From Bacilli bacterium (GTDB lineage Bacteria > Bacillota_I > Bacilli_A > RF39 > UBA660): 13,155 nucleotides of DNA. The position numbers were made by a program, and so were the translations under genes. The notes beneath the pieces were generated by a model. It was not told the DNA's origin. It ran no database searches and saw only the letters and a program-made list of their open reading frames with translations. Below, one piece after another: positions 5,410 through 12,501 of the stretch. The stretch covers positions 1 through 13,155 of the forward strand of contig JAQUFI010000036.1 in NCBI GenBank assembly GCA_028684735.1, written 5' to 3'. Position 1 is the stretch's first letter. Each line of letters starts with the position of its first letter.

Positions 5410-7074
5410 ATGGATAAAACAGTTAAAATTAACTTTAAGGATATCGTTACAAAAGAATATCCAATAGGAACTAATCTTAAACAAATCAGTGAAGATTTTA
5501 AAAGCTATTTTAATTACCCCATTTTGGCAGCTAAAGTTGACAACAATCTTTGTAGTTTAAATCATATTGTCAATAATGACTATACGATTGATTTTTATGA
5601 TCGTAGTAGTGAAGTTGGTAATAATGTGTATAATAGTAGTCTTCAAATGCTAATGGTTGTAGCAATAAAAAAAGTATTTGGTAATAAAGTCGATGTGATT
5701 ATTGAACACTCAATTGATACTGGTGTTTATTGTGAGTTAATCAATATGACATTAAATAAAGAGGATTTAGAAAATATCGAAAAGAAGATGCATGAATTAG
5801 TGGAATCTAATCTAGATTACCATAAAGTTAGTGTAGCTAGAACTGATGCTGTTAAATATTTTAATGATAAAAAACAATATGATAAGGTAAGCGTGTTGAA
5901 ATATGTCAGTAATAGTTATATTAATCTATATCGTTTAGATGATATCTATGATTACTTTTTTGGTGAATTAGCCGTTAATACAGGTAATATTGATGATTTT
6001 AAATTAACCTATATTAAAGATAATGGTTTTGTCTTATCGGGGCCAACTGTTTCAAATCCAGAAGGTACTTTAGATTATGTTCATCATAAGTTACTTTTCG
6101 ATACTTTCTTAAATTATACTAAGTGGGGTCGAAAAGTTGGTTTAGTAACTGTTTCTGATTTAAATAATCTTGTTTCCCAAGGAAAATATGATGAGATTAT
6201 TAGGCTATCAGAAGTCTATTATGAGAATCAAATATCACAAGTTAGTGATATTATCTATAAAAAAATGGATACGGTTAAATTTGTTTTAATTGCCGGTCCA
6301 TCTTCAAGCGGAAAAACAACTACTTCAAAAAAATTGGAAATTTATTTAGCGTCTCGTGGTTTTACAACTCATAGTATTTCGATTGATGATTACTTTTTAG
6401 AAAGAATTCAAACTCCGAAAGATAAGAATGGGGAGTATGATTTTGAGAGTGTTGAAGCAATTGATTTAGAATTATTTAATGATCATCTAGCTAAATTAGT
6501 GAATGGTGAAAGGGTTCATCTGCCACAATATAATTTCTTAACTGGTCAAAAAGAATATAGGGGTAAATATATTCAAATTGGTGAAAAAGATGTTGTTGTC
6601 ATTGAAGGCTTGCATGCTCTTAATGACCGATTGACGAAGTCAATTGATAGTAAGCATAAATTCAAAATATATATATGTCCCTTAACGCAATTAAATATTG
6701 ATCGTCATAATCGAGTTCGAACAACTGATATAAGACGACTAAGAAGAATTGTGCGTGATAGTAAATATCGTGGTTATTCAGCTGGTCAAACTTTAAAAAT
6801 GTGGCGTAAGATACGAGAAGGGGAAGAAAAGTATATTTTCCCATTTCAAAATACCGCTGATATTGTTATCAATACCTCGATGCTATATGAAGTTGGAGTT
6901 TTAAAGATTTATGTTGAACCATTGCTTTTCTCAGTACCAGAGGATGATGAAAGTTATCCTGAAGCGATTAGGTTAATCAATTTCTTAAGAAATTTTTTAC
7001 CTATACCAAGTGATAATGTACCTAGAGAATCCTTGTTGAGGGAGTTTATTGGTGGAGGTTGCTTTAATGATTAG
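5410..7074 (+). CDS. Uridine-kinase-family nucleoside kinase with TGS/ThrRS-like N-terminus
   Basis: The 554-residue protein joins two parts. Residues 1 to about 65 form a TGS-like domain. About 70-230 resemble the second additional domain of threonyl-tRNA synthetase (for example VFGNKVDVIIEHSIDTGVY, and D-Y-V-H-H-K near 226). Residues about 290-500 are a P-loop kinase of the uridine kinase/phosphoribulokinase family, with Walker A GPSSSGKTT at 296-304, SIDDYF after it, YNFLTGQKEYRG, and VVIEGLHALN. The synthetase core is absent, so it cannot charge tRNA. Likely activity is phosphorylation of a nucleoside such as uridine, using ATP in the cytoplasm; the role of the N-terminal module is unknown. 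This fusion is widespread in Firmicutes. gap starts 13 bases after its stop, so the two are probably co-transcribed. Confidence 0.85.
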   Translation: MDKTVKINFKDIVTKEYPIGTNLKQISEDFKSYFNYPILAAKVDNNLCSLNHIVNNDYTIDFYDRSSEVGNNVYNSSLQMLMVVAIKKVFGNKVDVIIEHSIDTGVYCELINMTLNKEDLENIEKKMHELVESNLDYHKVSVARTDAVKYFNDKKQYDKVSVLKYVSNSYINLYRLDDIYDYFFGELAVNTGNIDDFKLTYIKDNGFVLSGPTVSNPEGTLDYVHHKLLFDTFLNYTKWGRKVGLVTVSDLNNLVSQGKYDEIIRLSEVYYENQISQVSDIIYKKMDTVKFVLIAGPSSSGKTTTSKKLEIYLASRGFTTHSISIDDYFLERIQTPKDKNGEYDFESVEAIDLELFNDHLAKLVNGERVHLPQYNFLTGQKEYRGKYIQIGEKDVVVIEGLHALNDRLTKSIDSKHKFKIYICPLTQLNIDRHNRVRTTDIRRLRRIVRDSKYRGYSAGQTLKMWRKIREGEEKYIFPFQNTADIVINTSMLYEVGVLKIYVEPLLFSVPEDDESYPEAIRLINFLRNFLPIPSDNVPRESLLREFIGGGCFND

Positions 7075-7087
7075 AAAGGATGATAAA

Positions 7088-8089
7088 ATGATTAAAGTTG
7101 CAATTAATGGTTTTGGAAGAATTGGAAGATTAGTATTTAGAATTATGGAGGAAGATCCTGAGTTTGAAATTGTTGCAATCAATGATTTAACTGATGCGGA
7201 ACAATTAGCTTATCTTTTAAAGTATGATACTAATCATCGCCAATACCGACCTGATGAAATAAGTTTTAATGAAGGGGAAATTATTGTAGGAAATCGTAAA
7301 ATAAAAGTATTTGCTGAAAAAGATCCTAGTAATTTACCTTGGAAAGAATTAGGAGTCGAACAAGTTTTTGAATGTACCGGAATTTTCACTAAGAAAGATG
7401 AAGCTATGGCGCATATCAAAGCTGGAGCTAAAAAAGTTATTATTTCTGCACCTGCTAAAGGTGATTTAAAAACAGTTGTTTATAATGTAAATGAAAGCAT
7501 TTTAGATGGTAGTGAAGAAATAATTAGTGCAGCTAGTTGTACGACTAACTGTTTAGCGCCAGTTGTAAGTGTTCTTCATAATGAATTTAAAGTTGTGAAA
7601 GGATATATGACAACCGTCCATTCATATACAAATGATCAAGTGATTTTAGATGTATCTCATCCAAAAGGAATTAATGCTCGTCGTGGGCGTGCGGGGGCAG
7701 CTAATATTATTCCATCATCAACTGGTGCAGCTAGTGCAATTGGTTTAGTTATTCCTGAATTAAAAGGGCGATTAGATGGTAGTGCTTTAAGAGTTCCAAC
7801 TACAACAGGGTCAGTTATTGATTTAACTTTAGAGTTAGAAAAAAGGACAACTGTTGAGGAAATCAATGATGCATTTAGAAAAAATACTAATGAAACTTTA
7901 GGTTTTACCCTTGACCCAATTGTTTCAAGTGACATTATTGGTTCTCATTTAGGAGCTTTAGTTGATGGACAATTAACTAATGTTCTTGAAGTTGATGGGA
8001 AGCAATTAGTAAAAGTTGTTGCTTGGTATGACAATGAAATGGGATATAGTGCTCAAATGGTTAGAACAGCTAAATATTTAGGTGATTAA
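7088..8089 (+). CDS. gap: Glyceraldehyde-3-phosphate dehydrogenase, type I
   Basis: The 333-residue enzyme oxidises glyceraldehyde 3-phosphate to 1,3-bisphosphoglycerate with NAD in glycolysis. The dinucleotide-binding GFGRIGR is near residues 7-13. The acidic AINDLTD following the second strand suggests NAD rather than NADP. The catalytic cysteine is Cys151 in SCTTNCLAPV, followed by TTVHSYTNDQ. The substrate loop reads S-H-P-K-G-I-N-A-R-R-G-R-A, a longer form than the HKDLRRAR type. The C-terminal WYDNEMGYS is intact. The start at 7088 is preferred to an in-frame ATG at 7049, which lies inside the kinase gene, because AAAGGATG precedes it and MIKVAINGFG is the normal family start. It lies 13 bases behind the kinase gene and ends in a terminator. 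Confidence 0.97.
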   Translation: MIKVAINGFGRIGRLVFRIMEEDPEFEIVAINDLTDAEQLAYLLKYDTNHRQYRPDEISFNEGEIIVGNRKIKVFAEKDPSNLPWKELGVEQVFECTGIFTKKDEAMAHIKAGAKKVIISAPAKGDLKTVVYNVNESILDGSEEIISAASCTTNCLAPVVSVLHNEFKVVKGYMTTVHSYTNDQVILDVSHPKGINARRGRAGAANIIPSSTGAASAIGLVIPELKGRLDGSALRVPTTTGSVIDLTLELEKRTTVEEINDAFRKNTNETLGFTLDPIVSSDIIGSHLGALVDGQLTNVLEVDGKQLVKVVAWYDNEMGYSAQMVRTAKYLGD

Positions 8090-8110
8090 TAGTTTTTTAA
8101 TAATAATGAT

Positions 8111-8137
8111 AAAATAGTTTGTAAAAACTATTTTTTT
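8111..8137 (+). terminator. Intrinsic terminator after gap
   Basis: AAAATAGTTT (8111-8120), loop GTAA, AAACTATTTT (8125-8134) continuing in T. The stem is perfect but A/T-rich, so read-through into the following genes is plausible. Confidence 0.75.
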
Positions 8138-8166
8138 ATACAATAACCTATAAAATGTGATAAAAT
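8137..8166 (+). promoter_or_regulatory. Probable promoter of the prepilin-pgk-GT-tpiA run
   Basis: TATACA (8137-8142, 4 of 6 to -35), an 18-base spacer and TAAAAT (8161-8166) with TG-A in front form a moderate extended -10 promoter that starts at the tail of the gap terminator. It would drive the prepilin gene and, through it, pgk and the genes behind. Confidence 0.4.
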
Positions 8167-8189
8167 ATTAGTAGTGAATAGGTGATGAA

Positions 8190-9224
8190 ATGAAAAAGAA
8201 TAAAGGTTTTACATTAGTTGAACTAATCGGTATTGTTGTTATTTTGGCTATTATTGCTGTAATTGGAGTGCCATCAGTGGTGGAACTAATTAAAAAAAGT
8301 GAAGAATCAAGGGTTGAAGAAATAGCTATTACAGTTGAAGCTGCAGCGGAATTTTATGTTGAGCAAAATCGTGCTCTCTTTTCTGATTTAGATAAAATTG
8401 GAACTAAAACCTTTCTTAAAGTTGGAACTTTAATTGAAAAGGGTTTTATAGAGGATAATATTAAAGGTGTTGACTTAGAGGATATTAGTAATTATTCAGT
8501 TATAGTTACTGTTGGTAGTGATAATGTTTTAAATTATCGCTATACTAATCGTAATAGTGATACCAATGGTTATGCTCAAAACAACTTGATTTTACACTTT
8601 GATGGTCATAATCGTCCAACAACAAATACTTGGTTTGATTTAAGTGGCGGTAATAATAATGGAACCTTAATCAATTTTGATCTTCTAACAGCTTGGACAG
8701 GGAATAGTGTTAAATTTGATGGTATTAATGACTATATTGACGCTGGGACTAATTCTAAATTTAATATAACTAATGAATTAACGATGGAAGTTGTTTTTAA
8801 AATGCCAACCAATGTATTTAAAGGTGGTTTAATGATTAAAGGAAGTAATGGTGGTTGGGCTACTAACTCATATGTTTTAAGATCAGAGAGTCAAAGATTA
8901 TTTTTTAATATTGCGGATGGAACAACGAATAATCGTGTTTCTTCGCCCGCTCTTTTAGCTAATAAATGGTATCATCTATCAGTTACTACTTCTCTTAGTT
9001 CAGGCAAATTAGTAATCTATATCGATGGTAAAAAACATGAAGAAGCTAATCGAACAATTTTGAATATGGTTACTAATGCAGCTCCTTTATTACTAGGAAT
9101 GGGTTATGGTAGTACGACTTTCTTTGAAGGAGAAGTTGCTAGTGCTAGACTATATAATCGTGCCTTAACCCTTGAAGAAATTAAATCAAATTATGAAATA
9201 GATAAAGACCGTTTTGATATTTAG
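8190..9224 (+). CDS. Prepilin-like protein with C-terminal LamG domain
   Basis: The 344-residue protein begins with a class III prepilin signal, MKKNKG then FTLVEL, with cleavage expected after Gly6, Phe at mature position 1 and Glu at 5, followed by a hydrophobic helix to about residue 28. A short pilin-like stem follows. From about residue 125 to the end it reads as a concanavalin A-like LamG domain: NNLILHFDG, TWFDLSGGNNNGTL, VKFDGINDYID, ANKWYHLSVT, and the closing SARLYNRALTLEEIKSNY. Such domains commonly bind carbohydrate or act in adhesion; the ligand is unknown. No cysteines are present. No prepilin peptidase, pilus ATPase or other pilin gene is in the window. It sits between gap and pgk, eight bases before pgk, whose AGGAGG overlaps its stop. 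Start supported by AGGTGATG. Confidence 0.88.
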   Translation: MKKNKGFTLVELIGIVVILAIIAVIGVPSVVELIKKSEESRVEEIAITVEAAAEFYVEQNRALFSDLDKIGTKTFLKVGTLIEKGFIEDNIKGVDLEDISNYSVIVTVGSDNVLNYRYTNRNSDTNGYAQNNLILHFDGHNRPTTNTWFDLSGGNNNGTLINFDLLTAWTGNSVKFDGINDYIDAGTNSKFNITNELTMEVVFKMPTNVFKGGLMIKGSNGGWATNSYVLRSESQRLFFNIADGTTNNRVSSPALLANKWYHLSVTTSLSSGKLVIYIDGKKHEEANRTILNMVTNAAPLLLGMGYGSTTFFEGEVASARLYNRALTLEEIKSNYEIDKDRFDI

Positions 9225-9232
9225 GAGGAAAT

Positions 9233-10417
9233 ATGAAAAAAACAATTAGAGATTTTGATTTAAAAGATAAAAAAGTTATTATTCGAGTTGACTTTAATGT
9301 CCCTATTAAAGATGGTTTAATTACTGATGATAATCGTGTTGTTGAAAGTTTAGAAACGATTAATTATGCAATTAATAATTCGGCTAAAGTTATTTTGATG
9401 TCACACTTGGGTCGTGTGAAAGAAGAAAGTGATAAAGCCAAAAATACTTTAAAGCTGGTTAGTCTTAGATTAAGTGAATTGTTAAATAAAGAGGTTATCT
9501 TTATTCCTCAAACTAGAGGTATTGAATTAGAAAAAGCCATCAGTAATCTAAAATCAGGAGATGTCTTATTAATGGAGAATACCCGTTATGAAGACTTAGA
9601 TGGTGAAAAGGAAAGTAATAATGATCTGGAATTAGCTAAGTATTGGGCTAATTTAGGGGATATTTATATCAATGATGCTTTTGGTACTAGTCATCGTAGT
9701 CATGCTTCTAATGTGGGACTTGCTTCGTTACTACCAAATGGAGTAGGCTTCTTAATTGAAAAAGAATTAAAGGTTTTAGCATCTTCTATCGATAATCCAA
9801 TTCGTCCATTAACCGTTATTTTAGGTGGGGCAAAGGTAAGTGATAAAATAGGTGTTATTAAAAATCTTGTTAATAAAGCGGATTATATTTTAATTGGTGG
9901 AGGAATGGCATTTACTTTCTTAAAAGCTCAGGGAATTGAAGTTGGAAAATCATTAGTTGATTTAGATAATCTTGATTTTTGTAGGGAAATGTTAGAAAAA
10001 CATGAAGATAAATTGATTTTGCCAATCGATGTTATTGCTAGTCATGAGATGTCAGATAATAGTGACTATCGTGAAACCTTTATTACAGATTTGAAAAGTG
10101 ATGAAATGGGATTGGATATTGGTTCTCAAACAATCAAGGTTTTTAAACAATATCTAGTAGATAGTCAAACGATTATTTGGAATGGACCAGTTGGAGCTTT
10201 TGAATACTCTAACTTTGCTAATGGGACAAAAGCTTTATGTGAGATCTTAGCTAATCTGGAAGCTATAACCATTTTGGGTGGAGGAGATACAGCTTCAGCA
10301 GCCATTAATTTTGGTTATAAAGAGGCTTTCACCCATATCTCAACAGGTGGAGGAGCATCTTTAGAATTGCTTGAAGGAAAAACCCTTAGTGGAATTGACA
10401 TAATTCATAATAAATAG
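9233..10417 (+). CDS. pgk: Phosphoglycerate kinase
   Basis: The 394-residue enzyme transfers the acyl phosphate of 1,3-bisphosphoglycerate to ADP, making ATP and 3-phosphoglycerate. Family motifs run in order: IIRVDFNVP (16-24) for substrate binding, LMSHLGR, the NDAFGTSHRSHAS hinge segment, GGAKVSDKIGVI, the nucleotide-binding IWNGPVGAFE, GGGDTASA (commonly GGGDSAAA) and STGGGASLELLEGK near the C-terminus. Length is normal. A strong AGGAGG at 9223-9228 overlaps the stop of the prepilin gene, so its translation is likely tied to that transcript. The glycosyltransferase gene follows after 15 bases, also with AAAGGAGA. Confidence 0.97.
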   Translation: MKKTIRDFDLKDKKVIIRVDFNVPIKDGLITDDNRVVESLETINYAINNSAKVILMSHLGRVKEESDKAKNTLKLVSLRLSELLNKEVIFIPQTRGIELEKAISNLKSGDVLLMENTRYEDLDGEKESNNDLELAKYWANLGDIYINDAFGTSHRSHASNVGLASLLPNGVGFLIEKELKVLASSIDNPIRPLTVILGGAKVSDKIGVIKNLVNKADYILIGGGMAFTFLKAQGIEVGKSLVDLDNLDFCREMLEKHEDKLILPIDVIASHEMSDNSDYRETFITDLKSDEMGLDIGSQTIKVFKQYLVDSQTIIWNGPVGAFEYSNFANGTKALCEILANLEAITILGGGDTASAAINFGYKEAFTHISTGGGASLELLEGKTLSGIDIIHNK

Positions 10418-10432
10418 ATAAAGGAGAAATCT

Positions 10433-11653
10433 ATGCGTATAGGAATGTTTACTGATATTTATTATCCTTATTTAAGTGGAGTTGTTATTAGTGTTGATTC
10501 ATTAAGAAAAACTTTAGAAAAACAAGGTCATGAAGTATATATTATTACAAGTAATTTAGAAAATCAAAAATTTTTATATGATAAAAAAAATAAAATTATT
10601 AGAATACCTGGGATAAATACACCAATACCAGGAACCAAATTAGTATATCCTTACTCGATAAGAACAGCAAGGATAATGAAAAAGTGGAAATTAGATATCA
10701 TTCATTCTCATACTGAATTTGGGATTGGAACCTTTGCTAGAATTATTGGACAGCAGTTGAATATTCCAATTGTTCATACTTATCATACAACGTATGAGGA
10801 TTGTGTCTATTTTGTAACCAAAGGTTATTTTGATAATGTTAGTAAAAAGGTTGTTGAATATCTAACGAAGTTTTATTGTGATAAAATAATATCTGAATTA
10901 ATAGTACCTACTGAGAAAGTTAAAGAAAAAATTAAAAAAGAGTATCAAGTTAAACGAAATATTCACATCATACCAAATATTATTGAAATCGAAAAATATT
11001 ATCAAGAAAACATTTTGCCAGATGTCTTAGATGGTTATAAAAAACAATTTAAGATTGATAATGATAATTTTTATATTATGTATTTAGGGAGAGTTTCAGA
11101 AGAAAAAAATATTGCTTTTTTAATGAATGCGATGCCTAAATTAATTGCCTATAATAAAAAGATAAAATTAGTTATTTGTGGTTCAGGAAATGCTTTAGAT
11201 AATTTAAAAAAGATAGCTGATAAAAAGAAAATAAGAGATAATGTTATTTTTACTGGTTTATATCCATTTGAAGAATCGCAGTATTATTATCAATTAGGGC
11301 AAGTCTTCGTTATGTCATCAAAAAGTGAAACTCAGGGAATGACTGTAATAGAAGCTTTAGCATCTTCAAAACCAGTTATATGTATTGAAGATGAAAGTTA
11401 TAAAAACACGGTTATTCATGGTTATAATGGTTACCTATTTAAAACAGAAAAGGAATATATTGAATATGTTAAAAAATTGTTTGAAGATTCAAAATTATTA
11501 AAACAAATGAGTAAAAATGCTCGTGAAAGTATTCAAAAATATTCACCTCAAGTGTTTGCTAATAATGTTATAAATGTATATAAAATTGCAATTGAAAAAA
11601 ATAAAACAACCTTTTTAACAAGATTTATGAAAAGAATAAGGAGGGATGCTTAA
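10433..11653 (+). CDS. GT4 glycosyltransferase, probable diacylglycerol glucosyltransferase
   Basis: The 406-residue protein is a GT-B fold, family GT4 retaining glycosyltransferase. The start MRIGMFTDIYYPYLSGVVIS followed by GHEVYIIT closely resembles 1,2-diacylglycerol 3-glucosyltransferases of the Acholeplasma type, which build monoglucosyl-diacylglycerol at the inner face of the membrane. HSHTEFGIGTFAR and HTYHTTYED follow in the acceptor half; YLGRVSEEKN opens the nucleotide-sugar half, and SETQGMTVIEA carries the EX7E pair Glu299 and Glu307. The C-terminus is rich in Lys and Arg (TRFMKRIRRDA), fitting membrane attachment. It lies in one run with pgk and tpiA: its TAA shares one base with the tpiA ATG. 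Exact sugar and acceptor are inferred. Confidence 0.82.
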   Translation: MRIGMFTDIYYPYLSGVVISVDSLRKTLEKQGHEVYIITSNLENQKFLYDKKNKIIRIPGINTPIPGTKLVYPYSIRTARIMKKWKLDIIHSHTEFGIGTFARIIGQQLNIPIVHTYHTTYEDCVYFVTKGYFDNVSKKVVEYLTKFYCDKIISELIVPTEKVKEKIKKEYQVKRNIHIIPNIIEIEKYYQENILPDVLDGYKKQFKIDNDNFYIMYLGRVSEEKNIAFLMNAMPKLIAYNKKIKLVICGSGNALDNLKKIADKKKIRDNVIFTGLYPFEESQYYYQLGQVFVMSSKSETQGMTVIEALASSKPVICIEDESYKNTVIHGYNGYLFKTEKEYIEYVKKLFEDSKLLKQMSKNARESIQKYSPQVFANNVINVYKIAIEKNKTTFLTRFMKRIRRDA

Positions 11654-12384
11654 TGGAAAAAAGAAAATTAGTTGTAGCTAATTTAAAGATGAATTTCGTT
11701 TATGACGAAATAAAGTCATATATTTTACAAGCTAAAAAAGAAATTACTACTTCACAAGTTGTTATTTGCCCTACGAGCATCTATATACCATATTTCCTGC
11801 AAGGTAATTATGCATTAGGTGTTCAAAATACTGCTGATGATAGTGAAGGTGTTTATACTGGTGAATTAAGTCCTAAACAAGCATATAGTATGGGTGTTAA
11901 ATATACTATTTTAGGACATAGTGAACGGAGAATTAAATTTAATGAAGATGATTTAATGGTCAATAAAAAGGTGATTGAAGCTATTAAACATAATCTTACA
12001 GTTATCTTATGTGTTGGTGAAACGCAATCGGAAAGGGCTCTTCGTAAGACGGAACAAGTTGTAAAAAGACAATTAATTAATTGTCTTCGTGGTTTAGAAT
12101 ATGACATGTTTCACAATATTGTTATTGCTTATGAACCAGTTTGGGCAATTGGTTCTAATATTACTCCAACAGTTGAAGATATTATAGGAATAACTAACTA
12201 TATTAAAAATGCGGTTAGTAGTTCATATCAATATGAGAATATTAGAGTTTTATATGGTGGAAGCGTTAATGAAAAAAATATTAGAGAGTTAAATAGTATA
12301 AATGAAGTCGATGGTTTTTTAGTCGGTACAGCATCACTAGATTTTCAAAAACTTACAAAAATAATCAATGTCGTCACATACTAA
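11653..12384 (+). CDS. tpiA: Triosephosphate isomerase (divergent loop 6)
   Basis: The 243-residue enzyme interconverts dihydroxyacetone phosphate and glyceraldehyde 3-phosphate. Catalytic residues are present: Asn10 and Lys12 in ANLKMN, His89 in GHSERR, and Glu161 in AYEPVWAIG. The phosphate-binding LYGGSVN and VDGFLVGTASL are intact. Two things are unusual. It is slightly short (commonly 248-255). The mobile catalytic loop after PVWAIG reads SNITPT where most families have TGKTAT or similar. GVYTGELS also replaces the usual GAYTGEVS. The start overlaps the glycosyltransferase stop by one base, with AAGGAGGG upstream inside that gene, suggesting translational coupling. A terminator overlaps its last codons. 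Confidence 0.93.
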   Translation: MEKRKLVVANLKMNFVYDEIKSYILQAKKEITTSQVVICPTSIYIPYFLQGNYALGVQNTADDSEGVYTGELSPKQAYSMGVKYTILGHSERRIKFNEDDLMVNKKVIEAIKHNLTVILCVGETQSERALRKTEQVVKRQLINCLRGLEYDMFHNIVIAYEPVWAIGSNITPTVEDIIGITNYIKNAVSSSYQYENIRVLYGGSVNEKNIRELNSINEVDGFLVGTASLDFQKLTKIINVVTY

Positions 12385-12397
12385 CGACATTTTTTTT
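12367..12397 (+). terminator. Intrinsic terminator of the pgk-tpiA run
   Basis: AATGTCGT (12367-12374), a 9-base loop, ACGACATT (12384-12391) and a T-run to 12397. The left arm lies inside the last codons of tpiA. The right arm contains AACGACA, the same heptamer seen again upstream of spo0A. Confidence 0.85.
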
Positions 12398-12402
12398 CAT
12401 AA

Positions 12403-12429
12403 TTCGACAAATAACGACAAAACTAGACA
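12403..12429. promoter_or_regulatory. Tandem 0A boxes upstream of spo0A
   Basis: TTCGACA (12403-12409) is a perfect reverse-orientation 0A box (TGTCGAA). AACGACA (12413-12419) and CTAGACA (12423-12429) each match it at 5 of 7 positions and are spaced exactly 10 bp apart, one helical turn, the arrangement on which tandem Spo0A monomers sit. The group ends 10 bases before the spo0A -35, suggesting autoregulation. Confidence 0.65.
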
Positions 12430-12439
12430 GAATTTACTC

Positions 12440-12468
12440 TGGAAATATTGGGATTAAAAGGGTATAAT
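12440..12468 (+). promoter_or_regulatory. Sigma-A promoter of spo0A
   Basis: TGGAAA (12440-12445, 4 of 6), a 17-base spacer and a perfect TATAAT (12463-12468). Transcription would start near 12475, giving a leader of about 27 nt. The weak -35 fits a promoter that needs an activator. No clear sigma-H pair was found. Confidence 0.6.
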
Positions 12469-12501
12469 GGGTTTGTTTATCAAATATAGAAGGAGAAAAT
12501 T

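Noticed and set aside
5293..5484. Minus-strand open frame of 63 codons across the clpP-kinase gap.
   Set aside because: It overlaps the promoters of both genes and the first codons of the kinase gene, and its Phe/Ile-rich product reflects AT-rich DNA.
5410..7074. Annotation as threonyl-tRNA synthetase because of the TGS and SAD-like N-terminus.
   Set aside because: The class II synthetase core and anticodon-binding domain are absent, and the C-terminal half is a P-loop uridine-kinase-type domain.
7657..7935. Minus-strand open frame of 92 codons inside gap.
   Set aside because: It is the antisense of a well-conserved enzyme, has no recognisable domain and is explained by the codon pattern of gap.
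11853..12107. Minus-strand open frame of 84 codons inside tpiA.
   Set aside because: It is antisense to conserved tpiA motifs, and nothing in its sequence looks like a known protein.
12424..12433. ACAGAAT as a sigma-H -10 element for spo0A.
   Set aside because: It fits the -10 pattern alone, but no AGGA-type -35 lies 11-12 bases upstream, where the 0A-like heptamers are instead.
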